NCBI GenBank assembly: GCA_030530215.1
Contig: JAUMVJ010000007.1
Coordinates: 1 to 64,000, forward strand
DNA from: Coriobacteriia bacterium
Lineage (GTDB): Bacteria > Actinomycetota > Coriobacteriia > Coriobacteriales > Eggerthellaceae
Direction of reading: 5' to 3'
DNA length: 64,000 bases
Shown: piece after piece, positions 8,212 through 16,933 of the stretch
Numbering within the stretch: the stretch's first letter is position 1
How the letters are laid out: the number at the start of each line of letters is the position of its first letter
Program-made: the position numbers and the translations under genes
The notes under the pieces: model-generated
The model's database searches: none
Told to the model about the DNA's origin: nothing
Seen by the model: only the letters and a program-made list of their open reading frames with translations

Positions 8212-9234
8212 ATGCCGAGCGTGCGCGTTCGCAATCCTCTTGATCATTCACGTCCAGCCCATGCCCCTCATCCCGAAGAGCAGGATGGACGTGTTTACGT
8301 TGACGCCGTCACCAGCGATTTGCGCCCGAGCGACGAGCCTGAGCGTATAGCGCTCGGTAAGGAATCGCGTGCACCCATCGACCGCTTGATGCAGCAGGCC
8401 AAGGCGGGCACACGGCCCTCAGGCTTGGGCATTCGTCTGCTTTCCGGCGCTATCTACTGCCTGCTTACTGCCGCATGCGTTCTTCTTTCCGAGGCTACGA
8501 CGGCGATTTATCTGGCGGTGCTGTGCGGCATCTGCTCTTGGGAATTTTTCGTGATGTTGCGCGCCGACGCCAAGATGCCCAACGAGACCATCGGCATCGT
8601 GGCGGCGGTTGCATTTCCGCTCGCAGCTTGGATTTTTGGAGGTTGGGGCATCGTTGCGGTGCTCGCCTTGCTTATGTCTGCTCTGCTTGCGTGGTATGTG
8701 TTCTTCCCGCGTGCGCGCGTGTCCGACGTCGCCGTGAGTTTGTTCGGCGCGCTCTGCACCGGCCTCATGATGTGCGGAGCTATGGTCATGCGCATGTCCG
8801 TCCCCGACATCTGGGGTGGCGTGTTGCTTTTGGTGGTCCTGGTGAGCATTTGGGGCAACGACGCTTTCGCCTATCTGGTGGGTAGCGCTTTTGGCAAGCA
8901 CAAGATGGCTCCCATCATCAGCCCGAAGAAGAGTTGGGAAGGATTTTTCGGCGGCCTTGCGTTCAGCATCGCGGCATGGGTCGGCATCTCCTTTTTGCCG
9001 GGAGTGACCCTGCACGTTGCCGTCGCCGTGGTGCTTGGCATCCTCTGCGGCATCTTCGGCGTGCTGGGCGATCTGGTGGAGTCGCGCATCAAGCGCAACT
9101 CCGGCTTCAAGGATTCTGGCTTTGCCATGCCTGGCCACGGTGGCTTGCTCGACCGCTGCGATTCGCAGTTCTTGGTCTTTGTTATAGCTGCGCTGGGTCT
9201 GGTGCTCACCGGCGGTATCCCCACGGTTTTGTAG
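8212..9234 (+). CDS. cdsA: Phosphatidate cytidylyltransferase (CDP-diglyceride synthase)
   Basis: Protein of 340 residues that makes CDP-diacylglycerol for phospholipid synthesis. After a polar N-terminal extension of about 70 residues come seven or eight membrane helices. The C-terminal CdsA signature is intact: RNSGFKDSGFAMPGHGG followed by LLDRCDS. The frame is open back to 8086 inside uppS, but the ATG at 8212 follows a G-rich box and starts 2 bases after the uppS stop, suggesting coupled translation. The soluble N-terminal extension is longer than in model enzymes and has no recognised domain. Confidence 0.94.
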   Translation: MPSVRVRNPLDHSRPAHAPHPEEQDGRVYVDAVTSDLRPSDEPERIALGKESRAPIDRLMQQAKAGTRPSGLGIRLLSGAIYCLLTAACVLLSEATTAIYLAVLCGICSWEFFVMLRADAKMPNETIGIVAAVAFPLAAWIFGGWGIVAVLALLMSALLAWYVFFPRARVSDVAVSLFGALCTGLMMCGAMVMRMSVPDIWGGVLLLVVLVSIWGNDAFAYLVGSAFGKHKMAPIISPKKSWEGFFGGLAFSIAAWVGISFLPGVTLHVAVAVVLGILCGIFGVLGDLVESRIKRNSGFKDSGFAMPGHGGLLDRCDSQFLVFVIAALGLVLTGGIPTVL

Positions 9235-9283
9235 CCTTTGGGCGTGAGCGCTCAGGGGCTTTCTTGTTTGTTTGGAGAATGCT

Positions 9284-10693
9284 ATGTCTCAGTTTGAAAA
9301 CGAAGTGAACAAGCGATTTGCCGCCACGGAAGCAGGTGTACCCGCGGTGGGCGATACCGCTTCTGCATTTGCGGCGCCTGTTGATTTGGCGGATGAGCCT
9401 TTCTTTAGCCTTGCGGCCGAAAGCCTGGTGTCCGACGTGGCTTGCGAGGCCAAGCCCCCGCGCAAGGTGGCGGTTTTGGGCTCCACCGGCTCCATCGGCA
9501 CCCAGACGCTCGACGTTGCCCGCCGACACCCCGACAAGGTTCAGATCGTGGCTCTGGCTGCCGGCCGTCGTGCCGACGAACTTTTGGAGCAGGCGCGCGA
9601 ATTCGGCGTTTCGCGCATTGCCTTGGGCAACCCCGACTTCGCTTCAGCCAGCACCTTGGCGGCGCTCGAGGCTCAGGGCTCCGAACTTTTCTCGGTGGGC
9701 GAGCAGGCGATGCTCGAGCTCATCAAGTTCGGCGAGGTCGACGTGGTGGTGAACTCCTTGGTGGGTGCTGCCGGCCTGCGTGTGAGCTACGAGACTTTAA
9801 AAGCAGGCAAAGTTCTTGCCCTGGCCAACAAGGAATCGCTCGTCGTCGGCGGCGACCTGATTATGCCCATGGCGCGCGCCCTCGACGAGGCCTCGGGCTT
9901 CAAGCACTTTCTTATGCCGATCGATTCTGAGCATGGCGCAATATACCAATGCCTCATCGGCGAGGACGAGCGCGAGGTAAGCAAATTGTGGGTCACCGCA
10001 TCGGGCGGCCCCTTCCGTGGTAAGCATGCCGCCGATTTGGCTAACGTAACGCCCGAGCAGGCTTTGGCTCACCCTACATGGAACATGGGTGCCAAGATCA
10101 CCATCGATTCCAGCACGCTCATGAACAAGGGCCTCGAGGTCATCGAGGCGCATCACCTGTTTAACATGCCCTACGAGAAGATCGAGGTGGTTGTTCAGCC
10201 GCAGAGTGCCATCCATTCCATGGTCGAGTTCAGCGATGGCTCGGTTAAGGCTCACCTTGGCACTACCGACATGCGCATACCCATTCAGTATGCGCTCAGC
10301 TATCCCGAGCGCTGGGACGCCCCTGTGGAGCCGCTCGATTTCCGCAAGCTCGGCTCGCTCGACTTCGACGCGCCCGACACCGATACCTTCAAGTGCCTGG
10401 CTCTGGCTCGCCATGCGGGTATGGTGGGCGGCACCCTTCCTTGCGCCATGAACGCTGCAAACGAGATTGCCGTTGCTGCTTTCTTGAAGAAGAAGCTCAG
10501 CTACCTAGGCATCGCCGAGACGGTGCAAAAGGTCATGCAGCTTCACGAGGCCGATGGCGTGCAGGCTGTCGAGAGCATAGATCAGCTGCTCGAAGTTGAT
10601 GCGTGGGCACGCGAAGCGGCCGCCGACGTGGTGGAAAGCGGCGTCTTCGCTTATTGCGCCGGTGAGCCTGCCAGCGCCCCTGAGCTTCGTTAG
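9284..10693 (+). CDS. dxr: 1-deoxy-D-xylulose 5-phosphate reductoisomerase
   Basis: Protein of 469 residues, the second enzyme of the MEP isoprenoid pathway, NADPH-dependent. The Rossmann start VAVLGSTGSIGTQTLDV is at about residue 65. Later come ALANKESLVVGG, the metal and substrate residues in PIDSEHGAIYQC, and TIDSSTLMNKGLEVIEAHHLF. The first 62 or so residues are extra relative to the usual 390-400 residue enzyme and look disordered. GGAG at 9274-9277 supports the ATG at 9284 over the TTG at 9272. It shares the operon with uppS and ispG, so several steps of isoprenoid supply are grouped. Confidence 0.95.
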   Translation: MSQFENEVNKRFAATEAGVPAVGDTASAFAAPVDLADEPFFSLAAESLVSDVACEAKPPRKVAVLGSTGSIGTQTLDVARRHPDKVQIVALAAGRRADELLEQAREFGVSRIALGNPDFASASTLAALEAQGSELFSVGEQAMLELIKFGEVDVVVNSLVGAAGLRVSYETLKAGKVLALANKESLVVGGDLIMPMARALDEASGFKHFLMPIDSEHGAIYQCLIGEDEREVSKLWVTASGGPFRGKHAADLANVTPEQALAHPTWNMGAKITIDSSTLMNKGLEVIEAHHLFNMPYEKIEVVVQPQSAIHSMVEFSDGSVKAHLGTTDMRIPIQYALSYPERWDAPVEPLDFRKLGSLDFDAPDTDTFKCLALARHAGMVGGTLPCAMNAANEIAVAAFLKKKLSYLGIAETVQKVMQLHEADGVQAVESIDQLLEVDAWAREAAADVVESGVFAYCAGEPASAPELR

Positions 10694-10702
10694 GCATGCT
10701 GC

Positions 10703-11764
10703 ATGGACGCCGTTATCACCATCGTCATCCTGGTAGTTTTGTTGTCGGTGCTTGTGTTCGTGCACGAGGGCGGGCACTTCCTCACTGCGCGCATGTTCGG
10801 CATGCGCTGTACTGAGTTCATGCTCGGCCTGCCCGGTCCGCACATCGGCTTCACACATAAGGGTACGAAGTTCGGTGTCACGGCCGTCCCGCTGGGTGGC
10901 TACGCGCGTATCACCGGCATGGGCGAGCCCGAAAGCCCCGAGGCCCTGCGCTGCGACATCATGGACATCGTTTACGATCAGGGCGAGGTCTACCTTGAGG
11001 ATATCGCGCACTTCTTTGGCATCACCGACAAGGAAGCTTGGGTTGCGCTCGAGGAGCTTTCTGAGTGGGGGACTATCGAGCGCCCTCGCCGTAGCGACAA
11101 GCACAACATCTACCGAGCGCCAGCCACCGAATACGTGGCTTCGGGCACTCCGCGTCGCCTGTACGACCCGGCCTCGTTTTTCAGGAGCGAGAAAGAGCAG
11201 CAATACTGCAGCAAACCCTTCTGGAAGCGCGCGGTTGTCTTGTGCGCCGGCCCTGCGATGAACCTCATTCTGGCGCTCTTGGTTTTCGTGTTCATCTATT
11301 CGATTGCCGGGGTGGACCTTACCTACACTTCCACTGGCGAGACGGTGCATGTGACGCTTGCGCCCTGGGATTCAATCGCGGCGGGCTTCCGCTACATCGG
11401 CACGGTGGTGGTTGCCATCGTGGGGCTGTTCAACCCGGCAACCGCGGGCGAGACGATCTCCAATTCCACCTCGATTGTGGGCATCGCCGTTATGTCGAAG
11501 TCGGCTCTTGACGCCGGCGTGCTGAACCTGTTGATGTTCGGCGCGATCATCAGCGTCTCGCTTGGCCTGATGAATCTGCTGCCCTTCCCGCCTTTGGACG
11601 GCGGACGTTTCGTTATCGAGGTCGTGCAGCGCATCATTCATCGCCCTGTGCCCGTGAAGGTGCAAAACGCTCTTTCCTATGTGGGCATGGCGCTCATCTT
11701 GCTTTTGTTCATCGTGATGGTGAACCAGGATATCCAGCGTTTTATCTTCGGTAATTGGAGCTAG
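10703..11764 (+). CDS. Site-2 type membrane metalloprotease (RseP/M50 family)
   Basis: Protein of 353 residues. The zinc motif HEGGH is at residues 21-25 in the first membrane helix, and the second motif PPLDGG (D299) is in a late helix, so both active-site halves are present. Helices are also predicted near 175-200, 220-245 and 325-345. RseP proteins normally carry one or two PDZ domains between the active-site helices. Here residues 85-145 instead hold a segment (EVYLEDIAHFFGITDKEAWVAL and on) that reads like a helix-turn-helix. The place between dxr and ispG is the classical place of rseP. Substrate unknown. Confidence 0.88.
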   Translation: MDAVITIVILVVLLSVLVFVHEGGHFLTARMFGMRCTEFMLGLPGPHIGFTHKGTKFGVTAVPLGGYARITGMGEPESPEALRCDIMDIVYDQGEVYLEDIAHFFGITDKEAWVALEELSEWGTIERPRRSDKHNIYRAPATEYVASGTPRRLYDPASFFRSEKEQQYCSKPFWKRAVVLCAGPAMNLILALLVFVFIYSIAGVDLTYTSTGETVHVTLAPWDSIAAGFRYIGTVVVAIVGLFNPATAGETISNSTSIVGIAVMSKSALDAGVLNLLMFGAIISVSLGLMNLLPFPPLDGGRFVIEVVQRIIHRPVPVKVQNALSYVGMALILLLFIVMVNQDIQRFIFGNWS

Positions 11765-11863
11765 CGCCTTTAGCTAGCGTGTCTTGTTGGGGATTTGCGG
11801 CCAGGAATGCCTGCGCCCTCACGCAAGGAGTACACTGGAGTTCTACGTAATCAAGGAGGTTTC

Positions 11864-12925
11864 ATGCCAAAACCTAACGAGCTGACGCGCCAGGTGATGG
11901 TGGGCGGCGTCCCACTTGGCGGGGGAGCGCCCTGCGTGGTGCAGTCGATGCTCAATCTTCCCTTGGCCGATGTTCAGGGGAACCTTGAGCAGATTGAACG
12001 TTTGGCGCAGGTGGGCTGCGAGCTTATTCGCGTGGCTATCCCCGACAAAGCTTCGCTCGATCATTTCGAGGCCATCGTGAGGCAAAGCCCTCTTCCTGTT
12101 GTGGCCGACATCCATTTCAGTGCTGAGCTTGCCATCGAGGCCGCTCGCCGTGGTGCGGCCAAGCTTCGCATCAACCCCGGCAACATTGGCGGCCTCGCTA
12201 AAACCGTCCCGGTGATCGAAGCTGCGCGCAAGGCGGGCATCCCTATCCGAATCGGCGTCAACGCCGGCTCTTTGGATAAAGAAATCGCCGAGCGCGCCGA
12301 CTTGAGCTTGCCCGAAAAGCTTGCGCAGTCCGCAAAGTCTTACGTTGAGTTCTGCGAGTCGCAGGGCTTTTACGATGTGGTGGTGTCGGCTAAGGCCCAC
12401 GACGTGCCAACCACCATCGCCACTTACCGCATTTTGTCGCGCGAGCTGCCGCGGGTGCCGCTGCATATCGGAGTGACCGAGGCCGGCACCCTGTTCCAGG
12501 GTTTGATTAAAAGCGCCAGCGGTCTGGGCATCCTGTTGGAGCAGGGCATCGGCGACACCATGCGCATCAGCCTGACCGACGACCCCGCCGAAGAGGTGCG
12601 CGCTTGTTGGACCTTGCTTGGCGCCCTGGGGCTTCGCCGTCGCAACCCCGAGCTGGTGAGTTGCCCCACCTGTGGTCGCTGCAAGGTCGATCTGATTGCT
12701 CTGGCCAAGCAGGTTGAAGAGCATTTGCAAGCCGTCAACAAGCCAATCCAGGTAGCCGTAATGGGCTGCGTGGTAAATGGTCCCGGTGAGGCTGCCGACG
12801 CCGATTTGGGCGTTGCTTGCGGCGACGGCGTGGGCCTTATTTTCGCCCACGGCAAAACCTTGCGAAAGGTTGCCGAGGCCGATATTCTTGAAGCCCTGTT
12901 CGAAGAGATTGAGAAGGTTCAATGA
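11864..12925 (+). CDS. ispG: 4-hydroxy-3-methylbut-2-enyl diphosphate synthase
   Basis: Protein of 353 residues with a TIM-barrel start (VMVGGVPLGGGAPCVVQSML) and a C-terminal 4Fe-4S module whose ligands appear as CPTCGRC and MGCVVNGPGE. It performs the reductive ring opening of MEcPP in the MEP pathway. AAGGAGGT at 11853-11860 fixes the ATG at 11864, although the frame is open to 11795. The stop overlaps the proS start by 4 bases (ATGA). Confidence 0.96.
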   Translation: MPKPNELTRQVMVGGVPLGGGAPCVVQSMLNLPLADVQGNLEQIERLAQVGCELIRVAIPDKASLDHFEAIVRQSPLPVVADIHFSAELAIEAARRGAAKLRINPGNIGGLAKTVPVIEAARKAGIPIRIGVNAGSLDKEIAERADLSLPEKLAQSAKSYVEFCESQGFYDVVVSAKAHDVPTTIATYRILSRELPRVPLHIGVTEAGTLFQGLIKSASGLGILLEQGIGDTMRISLTDDPAEEVRACWTLLGALGLRRRNPELVSCPTCGRCKVDLIALAKQVEEHLQAVNKPIQVAVMGCVVNGPGEAADADLGVACGDGVGLIFAHGKTLRKVAEADILEALFEEIEKVQ

Positions 12926-14631
12926 GTAAACATGCAATTCTGCGCATGACCAAGCTGTATGCGCCCACCCTGAAGGAAACCCCCAGCGATCAAGACATCG
13001 CTTCGGCTAAGTTGCTGGTGCGCGCCGGCATGATCCGCAAGGAAGCTTCGGGCTTGTACACCTTCCTTCCTTTGGGCATGCGCGTGCTTCATAAGATTCA
13101 GAACATCGTGCGCGAGGAGATGGATTCCCACGAGGCGCAGGAAGTTCTGATGCCCTTCGTCCAGGACGCCGAGCTGTGGCGTCGCAGTGGGCGCTGGGGC
13201 GTGTACGGCGACGAGATGATGCGCCTTACCGACCGCCACGGCAACGAGTTCTGCCTGGGCCCCACGCATGAAGAAGTCATCACCGACCTTGTGCAAAACG
13301 AATTGCGCTCCTACAAGGACCTTCCTCGCAATCTCTACCATATTCAGCTTAAGTTCCGTGACGAGCGCCGTCCGCGTTTCGGCTTGCTGCGCTCTCGCGA
13401 GTTCATCATGAAGGATGCTTATAGCTTCGATGCCGACGAGGCCGGGCTTGATGCTTCTTATGCCTTGATGCGCGATGCTTATGTCAATATCACCGAGCGC
13501 ATGGGCCTTCGCTACCGCGTGGTCGAGGCCGACACCGGCGAGATCGGCGGTTCGGGCTCCGAGGAGTTCATGGTTCTGGCCGACACCGGCGAGGCTGAGA
13601 TCGCCTACTGCGAATGCGGTTATGCCGCCGACGTTGAGGCAGCCAGCGGCAAGGCTCATCCCACCGTGTACGCTGCCGACTCCATGGAGAAGGTGGCAAC
13701 GCCTGGCGTGCATACCATCGCCGAGCTTGCTGAATTCCTTAAATGCGACGAGTCGGCAACCGTTAAGGCCTTTAGCGGCAAGGATGCCGAAGGCACGGTA
13801 TGGGTTTTGTTCGTTCCTGGGGATCACGAGGTCAACGAGCTTAAAGCAAGCCAGCTGATCAGCGGCTTTGAGCCTCTAACTGATGAGGAGATGCAGGAGT
13901 CGGGCCTGGTTAAGGGCTCCATGGGTCCGGTTGGCCTGCCTGCTGGCGTGAAGATTGCCGCCGACTCCAGCTTGGCCGAGGTTCCTGCTTGGGTCGTTGG
14001 CGCAAACGAGGACGGCTTCCACTACGTGGGTGCTAAGCTCGGCCACGATTTCACGGTCGATACCTGGGGCGAGCTTTGCGAGATTGCCGAAGGGGATTCC
14101 TGCCCCGTGTGCGGCAAGCCTCTTGAACTTGCGCGTGGCATCGAGGTTGGCCAGATTTTCAAGCTGGGTACCAAGTACTCGGCTGCCATGGATGCTACCT
14201 ACATGGCCGAGGACGGCACCGAGAAGCCCTTCGTCATGGGCTGCTACGGCTGGGGCGTTTCGCGCAGCCTTGCCGCTGCTGTTGAGCAATGCCACGACGA
14301 GGACGGCATCATCTGGCCTGCTGCCATTGCGCCTGCCGAGGTTGTCGTCATTCCTTTGAGCATGGGCGACGATCTGGTTGAGCCTGCCGCAAACGAGCTT
14401 GCTGAAAAGCTCGCCGAAGCTGGCTTCGAGGTCGTTATCGACGATCGCGATGCTCGTGCTGGCTTTAAGTTTGCCGATGCCGATCTTATCGGTTGGCCCG
14501 TGCAGGTGGTTCTGGGCAAGCGCGGCTTGAAGAACGGCGAGGTCGAGGTCAAGCGTCGCGCCGAGGGCGAAAAGGTCCCCGTTGCGCTTGACGATGTCGT
14601 CGATGCTGTTGCCAAGGCTTTGAAGGCGTAA
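12922..14631 (+). CDS. proS: Prolyl-tRNA synthetase, bacterial type with editing insert
   Basis: Protein of 569 residues, normal for bacterial ProRS. Class II motifs are visible: motif 1 near GLYTFLPLGMRVLHKI, motif 2 in FRDERRPRFGLLRSREFIMKDAYSF, and motif 3 in the FVMGCYGWGVSR region. The YbaK-like editing insert lies at about 225-390. The anticodon-binding domain closes the protein. Translation is coupled to ispG through the ATGA overlap at 12922. Confidence 0.96.
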   Translation: MSKHAILRMTKLYAPTLKETPSDQDIASAKLLVRAGMIRKEASGLYTFLPLGMRVLHKIQNIVREEMDSHEAQEVLMPFVQDAELWRRSGRWGVYGDEMMRLTDRHGNEFCLGPTHEEVITDLVQNELRSYKDLPRNLYHIQLKFRDERRPRFGLLRSREFIMKDAYSFDADEAGLDASYALMRDAYVNITERMGLRYRVVEADTGEIGGSGSEEFMVLADTGEAEIAYCECGYAADVEAASGKAHPTVYAADSMEKVATPGVHTIAELAEFLKCDESATVKAFSGKDAEGTVWVLFVPGDHEVNELKASQLISGFEPLTDEEMQESGLVKGSMGPVGLPAGVKIAADSSLAEVPAWVVGANEDGFHYVGAKLGHDFTVDTWGELCEIAEGDSCPVCGKPLELARGIEVGQIFKLGTKYSAAMDATYMAEDGTEKPFVMGCYGWGVSRSLAAAVEQCHDEDGIIWPAAIAPAEVVVIPLSMGDDLVEPAANELAEKLAEAGFEVVIDDRDARAGFKFADADLIGWPVQVVLGKRGLKNGEVEVKRRAEGEKVPVALDDVVDAVAKALKA

Positions 14632-14640
14632 GGCTAAAGG

Positions 14641-16047
14641 GTGGCTGAACTGCGCAAACCTGAGCTTTTGGCTCCTGCCGGCGGCATGGAGCAGCTTGCC
14701 TACGCTATTCACTTCGGTGCCGATGCGGTGTATTTGGCCTGCGATAAGTATGGCCTGCGCACGCGTGCGTCCAACTTCTCGCTTGAGGAGCTGCCGCGTG
14801 CGGTTGCCTATGCGCACGATCACGGCGTCAAGGTGCATGTGACCTGCAACATCTATGCGCACGATAAAGACTTAGTTGATCTTCCTGCTTATGCGCGGGC
14901 CATTCGTGATGCCGGCGTGGACGCGGTGATCGTGAGCGATCTGGGCGTCTTGGCAACAATCCGCGCGCATGCGCCCGAGCTTGAGGTTCACGTTTCCACC
15001 CAGGCGTCCATCAGCAACGCGGCTGCCGCCCTGGCATGGTACCAGCTTGGTGCCCGTCGGGTGGTTTGTGCACGCGAGATGTCCTTGAGCGAAATCGCCG
15101 ACCTCAAGCGCGAATTGCCCGCCGACATGCAGCTTGAGGTTTTCGTCCACGGCGCCATGTGCATGGCGATCTCGGGACGTTGCTTGATCAGCGATCACTT
15201 GGTGGGTCGCGCCGCCAACCAGGGCAATTGCGTGCAGCCCTGCCGTTGGCGTTACGAGCTGGTGGAGGAGTCGCGCCCCGACGAGCGTTTTTCCATCGAG
15301 GAAGACGCGCAGGGCACCTACATCATGAACTCGAAGGACCTCAACATGCTGGCACACTTGGATGCGCTTGCGGCCGCGGGCGTCGATTCCATCAAGATCG
15401 AAGGTCGCGTGAAGAAGGCCTTCTATGTGGCGACCGTGGTCAACGCGTACCGTCATGTTCTTGACGGCGATCCGGCCGAGCGCTGGGCCTCCGAGCTCGA
15501 GAAGATCAGCCACCGTCCTTACTCCACCGGCTTCTACTTCGGCGATGCCGAGCAAACCGACGACGCCGATACTTACGTGCAGCTCAACGATTGGGTGGGC
15601 GAGGTTCGTGCTTGCGAGGCGCTGGATAATCAGCGCTACCGCGTTATCGTACGTTGCCGCAACCGTTTCCGCGAAGGCGAGGTGTTGGAGCTTTTAAGTC
15701 CCGATGCGCCTGTGGAAAAGGTCGAGATTCGCGAGCTTGCCGAGCTGTTCGAGAAGCAGGGTGCAAGTCAAGACGCGCAAGCCTTAGCGGTAGCGCGTGC
15801 TTCGGCCCACCCAGATAAGGGCGGCGCTCCTAAGGCTGCCGCCTCGGCTGATTCGTTCGATTCGCCCCAAGCTCGCAAGCTCTCGCCGATCGACGAGCTT
15901 CCTTGCGAGCGTCTGGCCGATTACGATCAGGTTCCTGTGGATATGGCCAACAAGGGCATGCACTTGTATGCCATCACCACTGAATTCGCGCTGCGCCCGC
16001 GCGACATCCTACGATCAACACGCCTAGATCCCAGCAGGAAGAATTAA
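14641..16047 (+). CDS. Peptidase U32 family protein, tRNA-hydroxylation type
   Basis: Protein of 468 residues from a GTG start 9 bases after proS. It has the U32 barrel start (ELLAPAGGMEQLAYAIHFGADAV), the family signature EVFVHGAMCMAISGRCLIS with nearby cysteines (GNCVQPCRW), and a C-terminal accessory domain. Members once called peptidases include TrhP/RlhA proteins that hydroxylate tRNA wobble uridine or 23S rRNA with prephenate and iron-sulfur help. Which activity applies here cannot be read from sequence. A Ser/Ala-rich linker at about 375-415 splits the C-terminal part. Confidence 0.88.
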   Translation: MAELRKPELLAPAGGMEQLAYAIHFGADAVYLACDKYGLRTRASNFSLEELPRAVAYAHDHGVKVHVTCNIYAHDKDLVDLPAYARAIRDAGVDAVIVSDLGVLATIRAHAPELEVHVSTQASISNAAAALAWYQLGARRVVCAREMSLSEIADLKRELPADMQLEVFVHGAMCMAISGRCLISDHLVGRAANQGNCVQPCRWRYELVEESRPDERFSIEEDAQGTYIMNSKDLNMLAHLDALAAAGVDSIKIEGRVKKAFYVATVVNAYRHVLDGDPAERWASELEKISHRPYSTGFYFGDAEQTDDADTYVQLNDWVGEVRACEALDNQRYRVIVRCRNRFREGEVLELLSPDAPVEKVEIRELAELFEKQGASQDAQALAVARASAHPDKGGAPKAAASADSFDSPQARKLSPIDELPCERLADYDQVPVDMANKGMHLYAITTEFALRPRDILRSTRLDPSRKN

Positions 16048-16119
16048 GAACGTAAACGCTGTCGGTAAAGCAAGCGCTGCCGGGAAATACTGTTACTATG
16101 GTGCGCAAGGTACCGCATT

Positions 16120-16139
16120 GCCGCCGCGAGCGGCTTTTT
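16120..16139 (+). terminator. Short terminator-like hairpin before the 16169 gene
   Basis: GCCGC at 16120-16124 pairs with GCGGC at 16130-16134 around CGCGA, followed by TTTTT. It probably ends the pyrH-to-U32 unit. A -10-like TACTAT at about 16094-16099 lies upstream, so it could instead act as an attenuator in the leader of the next gene. Confidence 0.6.
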
Positions 16140-16168
16140 CTTGAATCTACGTATGAAGGGAGCCCTTT

Positions 16169-16510
16169 ATGGGAAGGATGTCCACCGAGCCATTGGAATT
16201 CGAAAACCTCGATCAGCTGGTAGAGCATCTGCGCACCGAGCATTCCGCTTTCATGTCTTACGGTGAGAACACCTATTACCTCACCGACGCGAACGACATC
16301 TATTGGCGCGCGCAGGATACCAATCAGCTCAACGAAAAGGGCCACTTCGTCGATTGCAGCCAGCTTCTGCCTACGGTAACCGAGTTCGTCAACGATCCTT
16401 TCATTCCCGGCACCGATCACGATCACTCTATCGCCGAGGTCTTCGGTGGCGTCACCTTCTACGCTTCTCGCAAGATCGAGGGTCAGGGCTCTCCTGTCCA
16501 GATGGCGTAA
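16169..16510 (+). CDS. Small acidic conserved-looking protein, function unknown
   Basis: Protein of 113 residues, not recognised. It has a GGGAG box 6 nt before the ATG, strong codon bias like its neighbours, and an acidic composition rich in Asp, Glu, Tyr and Phe. No signal peptide or membrane helix is visible, and it has a single Cys. The central part (YYLTDANDIYWRAQDTNQL) suggests a compact alpha/beta or beta-rich domain. It stands alone between a terminator-like hairpin and the tRNA-Ala gene. Confidence 0.75.
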   Translation: MGRMSTEPLEFENLDQLVEHLRTEHSAFMSYGENTYYLTDANDIYWRAQDTNQLNEKGHFVDCSQLLPTVTEFVNDPFIPGTDHDHSIAEVFGGVTFYASRKIEGQGSPVQMA

Positions 16511-16547
16511 ATCTCTTCGTGGTTTTTTGCCTTACCTGGAATTTTCA

Positions 16548-16577
16548 AAAAACCGAAAAAATCGCTTGACGGTTTTT
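16548..16577 (+). terminator. AT-rich hairpin with T-run after the 16169 gene
   Basis: AAAAACCG at 16548-16555 pairs with CGGTTTTT at 16570-16577. The stem is low in GC, so its strength is doubtful. Its 3' arm overlaps the -35 box of the tRNA-Ala promoter. Confidence 0.4.
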
Positions 16578-16593
16578 GTGAGTCAGGTATTAT
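16566..16593 (+). promoter_or_regulatory. Promoter of tRNA-Ala
   Basis: TTGACG at 16566-16571 and TATTAT at 16588-16593, spaced by 16 bases, place the start at about 16600, 7 bases before the mature tRNA. Confidence 0.7.
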
Positions 16594-16606
16594 AAATTCT
16601 GCTTTT

Positions 16607-16682
16607 GGGGCATTAGCTCAGCTGGGAGAGCGCATGGCTGGCAGCCATGAGGTCAGGGGTTCGATCCCCCTATGCTCCACCA
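16607..16682 (+). tRNA. tRNA-Ala (anticodon GGC)
   Basis: A 76-nt cloverleaf: acceptor GGGGCAT with ATGCTCC, anticodon stem CATGG/CCATG around CTGGCAG giving anticodon GGC, a GGTTCGATC T-loop region, and an encoded CCA end. Confidence 0.95.
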
Positions 16683-16692
16683 AATGTTCTAG

Positions 16693-16728
16693 CAGGCCAG
16701 CACGGCAAAACGTGTTGGCCTGTTTTTT
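16693..16728 (+). terminator. Terminator of tRNA-Ala
   Basis: CAGGCCAGCACG at 16693-16704 pairs with CGTGTTGGCCTG at 16711-16722 and is followed by six T. Confidence 0.9.
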
Positions 16729-16868
16729 ATGCTGTGGAATCTCGCCCCGCTGCAGCTTTTCCTCCTTCTTACTTCCTTGACGAAGTCTTGATAAATCGGC
16801 TGTATCGCTTTGCCGCATCTTGACCGAGGCGTTACGCGAGCCTCTCTTTCCTTTCGTTAAATGGGTTT

Positions 16869-16910
16869 GCGCGCAAGAAGCATGAGCGCGCCGGCTGCAA
16901 GTTTGCAGCC
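16869..16910 (+). other. Two adjacent hairpins in the pstS leader
   Basis: GCGCGC at 16869-16874 pairs with GCGCGC at 16886-16891, and GGCTGC at 16893-16898 pairs with GCAGCC at 16905-16910. The pair ends 23 bases before the pstS start and has no T-run. It may stabilise the pstS message. No clear Pho box or promoter could be assigned in 16729-16868. Confidence 0.35.
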
Positions 16911-16933
16911 AGATGTACGAAGAAAGGAAATTC

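Noticed and set aside
6845..8251. 468-residue minus-strand open frame across frr and uppS
   Set aside because: Composition is typical of an antisense shadow in GC-rich DNA (His, Gly and Val rich), and both plus-strand genes there are certain.
14641..16047. Truncated or frameshifted U32 gene
   Set aside because: The C-terminal segment still matches the usual family end (RPRDILR), so the gene appears complete with a short extra tail.
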